Positions 59,065 through 64,000 of a DNA stretch of 64,000 nucleotides are shown piece after piece. The first letter of the stretch is position 1. Every line of letters begins with the position of its first letter. A program made the translations under genes and the position numbers. The stretch covers positions 3,320,682-3,384,681 of the forward strand of contig CM057171.1 in assembly GCA_029962745.1 (NCBI GenBank), read 5' to 3'. This DNA comes from Echinometra lucunter (taxonomy: Eukaryota > Echinodermata > Echinoidea > Camarodonta > Echinometridae). The notes under the pieces are model-generated. The model was not told the DNA's origin and searched no databases. It was given only the letters and a program-made list of their open reading frames with translations.

Positions 59065-61080
59065 GTTGGTCGACGATCGTTGGTTAATTGTTGACTTTTT
59101 AATCAGTGCTATATATTTATTACTTGATGATCGTTGGCCGTTGGTTGTTGGTATTTTTGCCCAACTTATCTTCTTTAATAATACACAGTGTTGGTCGATG
59201 CCGTTGGTTTCTGTGCCCAAGATTTGGTAATGTAAAACAGTGTTGGTCGATGGTCGTTGGTCGTTGGCTTCATCATAGATTATGTGATTGTCGTTGGTTT
59301 CTGTGCCCCAGTTTTATATATGTAAAATATTATAGGTCGATGGTCGTTGGTCGTTGGCTTTTTAATTACATGTACATGTATATGGTCGTTGGTCGTTGGT
59401 CGTTGGTCATTAGTTTCTGTGATCTACTTCTGAAATAGCATGTGTGATGATAGTCGATGGTCGTTGGTCGTTGGCCATTGGTTTCTGTACCCCAATGCAA
59501 TACTAAAATATTTCGTAAAACTGGATGTCGATGGTCGTTGGTCGTTGGTCGTTGGCTTCATCATAGATTATGTGATTGTCGTTGGTTTCTGTGCCCCAGT
59601 TTTATATATGTAAAATATTATAGGTCGATGGTCGTTGGTCGTTGGCTTTTTAATTACATGTACATGTATATGGTCGTTGGTCGTTGGCCGTTAGTTTCTG
59701 TGATCCACTTCTGAAATAGCATACATATGTGTCATAGTCGATGGTCGTTGATCGTTGGCTTTTTAATTATCATACTTGATGGTCGTTGGTCGTTGGCCAT
59801 TGGTTTCTGTACCCCAATTCAGTACTACAATATTTTTTAAGACTGGTGGTCGATGGACGTTGGTCGTTGTGGCTACTACATTTTAGATTATGTGATGGTC
59901 GTTGGTTTCTGTGCCCCAGTTCTATATATGTAAAACATTGTTGGTTGATTGTCGTTGGTCGTTGGCTTTAGCATTACATGTGTATGGTCGTTGGTCGTTG
60001 GTCGTTGGCTTTGATCATCATAGATTATGTGATGGTCGTTGGTTCCTGTGCCCCAGTTCTATATCTGTAAAACACTGTTGGTCGTTGGTCGTTGGCTTTT
60101 TAATTACATGTACATGTATATAGTCGTTGGTCGTTGGTCGTTGGTCGTTAGTTTCTGTGATCTACTTCTGAAATAGCATTCATATGTGTGATGATAGTCG
60201 ATGGTCGTTGGTCGTTGGCTTTACCATTACATGTGTATGGTCGTTGGTCGTTGGTCGTTGGCTATTTCATTATAGATTGTGTGATGGTCGTTGGTTTCTG
60301 TGCCCCAGTTCTATATATGTAAAACATTGTTGGTCGATGGTCGTTGGTCGTTGGCCATTGCTTTCTATGTAAAACATTGTTGGTCGTTGGTCGTTGGTCG
60401 TTGGCTTTTCCATTATATGTGTATGGTCGTTGGTCGTTGGCTATTTCATTATAGATTATGTGATGGTCGTTGGTTTCTGTGCCCTACTTCTATATATGTA
60501 AAACATTGCTGCTCGATGGTCGTTGGTCGTTGGTCGTTGGCTTTTCCATTACATGTGTATGGTCGTTGGTCGTTGGTCGTTGGCTATTTCATTATAGATT
60601 ATGTGATGGTCGTTGGTTTCTGTGCCCCAGTTCTATATATGTAAAACATTGTTGGTCGTTGGTCGTTGGCCATTGCTTTCTATGTAAAACATTGTTGGTC
60701 GATGGTCGTTGGTCGTTGGCCATTGCTTTCTATGTAAAACATTGTTGGTCGTTGGTCGTTGGTCGTTGGCTTTTGCATTACATGTGTATGGTCGTTGGTC
60801 GTTGGCTATTTAATTGTAGATTATGTGATGGCCGTTGGTTTCTGTGCCCCAGTTCTATATATGTAAAATATTGTTGGTCGATGGTCGTTGGTCGTTGGCT
60901 TCTTATCCTCGGCACCACAATCATTTCCACATCGTTTATTGCCCACTAGATGGCAGTGTTCAAGAATATAAGTTGCATTGTGCTTATGTCGTTTGTGTAT
61001 TTAGTATGTCATCAGTGAACATTGAGCTTTCCCTTTTTATATTCAAGCGTATTTGGTCGTTGGGCGTTGGTCGTTGGTGT
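59065..61080 (+). repeat. Modular array built on the heptamer GGTCGTT
   Basis: Blocks of two to four GGTCGTT heptamers, some with GGTCGAT, alternate with a small set of recurring spacers. These include GGTTTCTGTGCCCCAGTTCT with ATATATGTAAAA (about eight copies between 59285 and 60870), CATTACATGTGTAT, and ATTATAGATTATGTGATGG. Spacing between spacer copies varies from about 140 to 320 bp, so it is a mosaic, not a simple tandem array. Repeated VVGRWSL frames result from 7 being coprime to 3 and are not a protein. Confidence 0.9.
60943..60956 (+). promoter_or_regulatory. CTCF-like motif 1
   Basis: CCACTAGATGGCAG fits the core CTCF consensus CCASYAGRKGGCRS at every position. It lies within the last part of the heptamer array. 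Confidence 0.45.
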
Positions 61081-61228
61081 CTGTGTATATTATGCTGTCG
61101 GCGTACTTACATAGGTATGAATACTGGTTGATGGAATGGTTCTAAGTCTATGTACCCATGATTTACATATTCCTACCCACTTGTCATGCTTGTAGGATAC
61201 GTTTCCCACTTAAAAATATTCTCTCTGG

Positions 61229-61242
61229 CCGCTAGATGGCGC
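61229..61242 (+). promoter_or_regulatory. CTCF-like motif 2
   Basis: CCGCTAGATGGCGC fits the same consensus with one mismatch and contains AGATGGCGC, close to the insect CTCF core. Same orientation as motif 1, 286 bp away, with partly similar flanks. Confidence 0.45.
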
Positions 61243-61642
61243 TGTTTAAAAATGTGTGTGGCGTTGCATTCTAAAGGTACTCCGAAACTGAATGAATTCT
61301 ATCCACTCACAGACACAGTGTTCATCATAACATTAACAGGATCATTGTGTAACACTAACATTCCGAGTCGATGCATCGGCCAACTGCTAGGCACATGTAC
61401 GTAGTATACTGCAATACACACACACAAGGCGTTTTATACACACATACATAAATACACGTGATAACACGTACGCAATGATCGCGATCACAGTTGTGTTGTT
61501 GTTTACAATTCGTGAGGCTCGTTCGATATTATTCACAATGTATAAGTTTGCTTTGTTCATCTAAATCTAGCACCCAGTATCTAAAAAAACAGAAAAATAA
61601 TACAACTGCTTTGCTGTGTTCGACATTGTATTTCATTCAGCG

Positions 61643-61900
61643 ATGACGCAAAATATATGTTCAGGTTTAGGTTGCATCCTCATTCCAGATGATGAAGACA
61701 TATTCCAGTTGTATTGTTTACAATTATTTGGAAATGAAGACTTTATTAATCATACAGTATCAGCTGGAATAGATAATCCCTCCGAAGACAGGCCTTTGGT
61801 AGAAAAAGCAGATTCTCTTATAATCATTCATGTTTTCTGTATTTCATATTGTTTGTTATTTTTCATTCCTATATATGTTTTTAGGAGATATGTGAAATAA
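61643..61900 (+). CDS. Candidate terminal exon, small membrane-protein C terminus (uncertain)
   Basis: An acceptor-like TTGTATTTCATTCAG ends at 61639 and an open frame follows to TAA at 61898-61900, which overlaps an AATAAA polyadenylation signal (61898-61903). From the first internal Met it encodes about 85 residues. A Cys-containing acidic part (IPDDEDIFQLYCLQLFGNED) is followed by a C-terminal hydrophobic helix ending FRRYVK, consistent with a membrane anchor and a short basic tail. No family was recognised. It could be a chance frame. Confidence 0.3.
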   Translation: MTQNICSGLGCILIPDDEDIFQLYCLQLFGNEDFINHTVSAGIDNPSEDRPLVEKADSLIIIHVFCISYCLLFFIPIYVFRRYVK

Positions 61901-62160
61901 AAAGAAATGAAATTTAAAAAAAATATATATGTATAGAATTGGAAAAAAAAAAACAAAAAAAAAACTTTAGACTGAGAGTGAACCGAGGAACAAAAAAGGG
62001 GGAAGAATGCAACAAATGATCTGCAATTTCATCAACATCTAGGCCTATTATAGGCCTGATCGACACAACATTAGCTTAGTTTTTTAGATAGCGTTTTCGC
62101 CGAGTTGTAGTTAATGACACTTCAAAACCAATTTTGTGGTAAGGCGTTTTGATTGTAACT
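61901..62160. other. A-rich non-coding sequence
   Basis: A runs and one TAGGCCTA at 62040-62047. Nothing else recognised. Confidence 0.5.
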
Positions 62161-62165
62161 GTGTT

Positions 62166-62167
62166 TC

Positions 62168-62205
<38 letters not shown>

Positions 62206-62248
62206 GGCCCCCTATTATCATTATTATTATAAGGCCCTATCATTATCA

Positions 62249-62285
<37 letters not shown>

Positions 62286-62320
62286 CATCATCATCATCAT
62301 ATTATCATCATCATCATCAT
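62166..62320. repeat. (ATT)n/(ATC)n microsatellite
   Basis: ATT blocks separated by two AGGCCC words, then ATC repeats. Confidence 0.95.
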
Positions 62321-63608
62321 TATACTTTTTGTAGGCAATGTCTTTTCCAGAATTAGCTCTTTTTGCATTCGTGCAGTCAGCCCCCCCCCCCTCCCCGCCA
62401 TAAATTTAAAAAGAAACATAATAAAAATGTTAAAACAAATGGCGGATAGCAAGGGCATGATTGCACCTGTTAAAATGAATGGATCAAAGACTAATTAAGG
62501 CAACGTGAATAAATTCACCATCGCTTGCTTTTTACTTATTATTATTTTGCTGTCACGCAATTAAGCATGCCCTACGTATGCCTAATTTTGCAGAAAGTAG
62601 CAAAGTTTGAAAACGACATTGCCTCACTAAAAACAACCACAGAATTAAAGCGAATAATCGAAAAACATCACTGAACTCAGGGCCTAACCTTTTATTGCCC
62701 TTCTGGCTGGATAAATGATATTGTTTGAAATAACTGGTAGGCCTATGCATTTATCATGTAGTAACAAATTTACGTTGACGATGGGCTTGCTTTATTAATG
62801 ATTCTGTTTTCCTAATCTTATCAAGATTTTTTTTTTTTTTTTTTTTTTTTTAGAAAAAGGCGTGCAGGCAAGCCGGTTTCAAATGAATTAGCACTAATTT
62901 GATGTGTGAAAGAAGTGATCCGGAATAGGGTGGAGTTCTCCACAAGCAATGAACAGATGGTTTACAACCCATATCAAGCTCCATAAAAAAAAAATAAAAA
63001 GGAGCCTTAGTTTAAAGAGAAGTAGGCCTGTGTGTAGCCTACATGCGAGTTGAGTTGCATCCATTAAAATGACAGTGTGTCAACCAAATGCCAACAGAGT
63101 TTGGCCGACTGGTCGTGCTTGACCAACTAGAGCGATGTTATCATTATTATTACTCACGAACCAATGCAGCCTACTGTTACACACAGATTTGTATATGTAA
63201 CATTATTATACGTTTTGGACTATATGTCTTTACTTTCACATGTGTGAACAAATCTCGTTTCTTTCTCGTTAATTATGCCAATTTTGTTAAATAACATCTT
63301 TTGATTTGATATTTATATCTAATTGTGTTTATATACATAGCTTTTGAAAAAAAAGAGAAAGGAAAATGGGTTTAAACTTTTGTTAACCTCATCAACAGTA
63401 GAAATACTATTTTTCCTTTGTTCTGCTTTGTTTCCATTTAATTTCTTTTTGTTAATAAACAATAACGTTATTCACATTTATGTTGATTTATATTATGTTC
63501 ATGTTTATGTTAATGTAAGAACAAAATATTGATGCAAATCAATGACGTTCAACAAATACAATTCATTTCTATCGAGAATTACTCTGCCAATGTACACTGC
63601 AAATTGCA
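62321..63608. other. Intergenic, no gene seen
   Basis: C run near 62380-62390, T run at 62827-62851, TAGGCCTA at 62738. AT-rich otherwise. Confidence 0.55.
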
Positions 63609-63626
63609 ATGTACATAGTCAGGAAT

Positions 63627-63803
63627 ATGGATGATGTACTTAAAGAGCAATATCAACTTACGCGGTTTCCTGCCCTAAGCAGAAGGTGGCATGTTCCCGA
63701 ATTCGTAGAGATCGATGACGCACGAACAAATTTTTATTTTTTTTGTAAACTCTTTTGCTCCACTGATCTGTATGAAAAGAACGCCATCTTTAGCTGGTGG
63801 CAG
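63627..63803 (+). CDS. Candidate 5' coding exon of a gene running off the window (uncertain)
   Basis: An open frame with ATG at 63627 (an upstream in-frame ATG lies at 63609) reaches a consensus donor GGCAG/GTAAGAG at 63803/63804 in phase 0. It encodes about 59 residues with globular-looking composition (LSRRWHVPEFVEIDDARTNF, then FSWWQ). No signal peptide or recognised domain. The next exon would lie beyond 64000. The - strand is also open here, which weakens the case. Confidence 0.3.
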
Positions 63804-64000
63804 GTAAGAGGCAATCGTGGAAAGGAACGGAAATTTCGTCCGAAAGGTAAGCCAACAGCACACTCCCTTTAAACATATGTATTCACTAGTTTCATTGTGT
63901 GAGAGAGAAAAGACTGCGTGAAAGAGGAAACACACAAGGAGTGAAGGTAAGAGAGAGAAAAGAATGCGAAGAAAGAAAGAGGAAACGTGTGTGAGAGAGA

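Noticed and set aside
59100..60949. VVGRWSL-repeat proteins
   Set aside because: The heptamer period makes every frame open; spacers do not keep a consistent frame or domain.
59065..61080. GTCGTT units as immunostimulatory CpG motifs, or the array as telomeric repeat
   Set aside because: The hexamer resemblance is incidental, and the unit is not TTAGGG-like. No evidence for either role.

Overview
This is repeat-rich, gene-poor nuclear DNA of a marine invertebrate. Interrupted genes, dense microsatellites, many short terminal-inverted-repeat (TIR) elements and tRNA-like repeats all point to a eukaryote. The repeat style, including TTAA-flanked MITEs, fold-back elements with a GGGCCC/TTTCATAAAAC end and elements carrying GACCTTTGACC, suggests an echinoderm such as a sea urchin. 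That is a judgement from pattern, not a search. Two runs of exactly 500 N (5467-5966 and 40654-41153) are scaffold gaps of unknown size.

Layout. 1-19 kb: intergenic sequence with CT, GA and TTC microsatellites, a 553-bp TIR element (4462-5014), a 1.05-kb fold-back element (11668-12722), a nested MITE cluster (13844-14628) and a GC-rich TIR element (17239-17852). 19.2-22.4 kb, + strand: two exons that join in frame and encode six cysteines and dibasic/tetrabasic cleavage sites arranged like an insulin/relaxin-superfamily precursor (B chain, C peptide, A chain). The Cys spacing is unusual and the signal-peptide exon was not found. 22.4-31.4 kb: microsatellites, minisatellites and MITEs. 31.5-35.36 kb, - strand: one large exon with an intact 1211-codon reading frame for an unrecognised acidic, Ser/Thr-rich, probably nuclear protein. 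35.4-40.65 kb: its upstream flank with a tRNA-like element, a TIR element carrying repeated DR1-type nuclear-receptor motifs, a perfect hairpin and two TTAA-flanked elements.

After the second gap, 41154-50233 repeats 31513-40653 in the same orientation, with the coding part broken by many small indels. Copy 1 ends at the gap and copy 2 begins at it, and each copy looks noisier near its own gap-facing end. The simplest reading is two unmerged overlapping contigs or haplotypes, not a gene plus a pseudogene. Possible 5' exons of the large gene lie at 51.7 kb and 54.1-54.35 kb on the - strand.

59.07-61.08 kb is a striking modular array built on the heptamer GGTCGTT. It is followed by two CTCF-like motifs 286 bp apart and two weak candidate exons (61.6 kb and 63.6 kb). 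Apart from the insulin-like exon pair and the large gene, no gene can be supported strongly. Most long open frames here are translated simple repeats.
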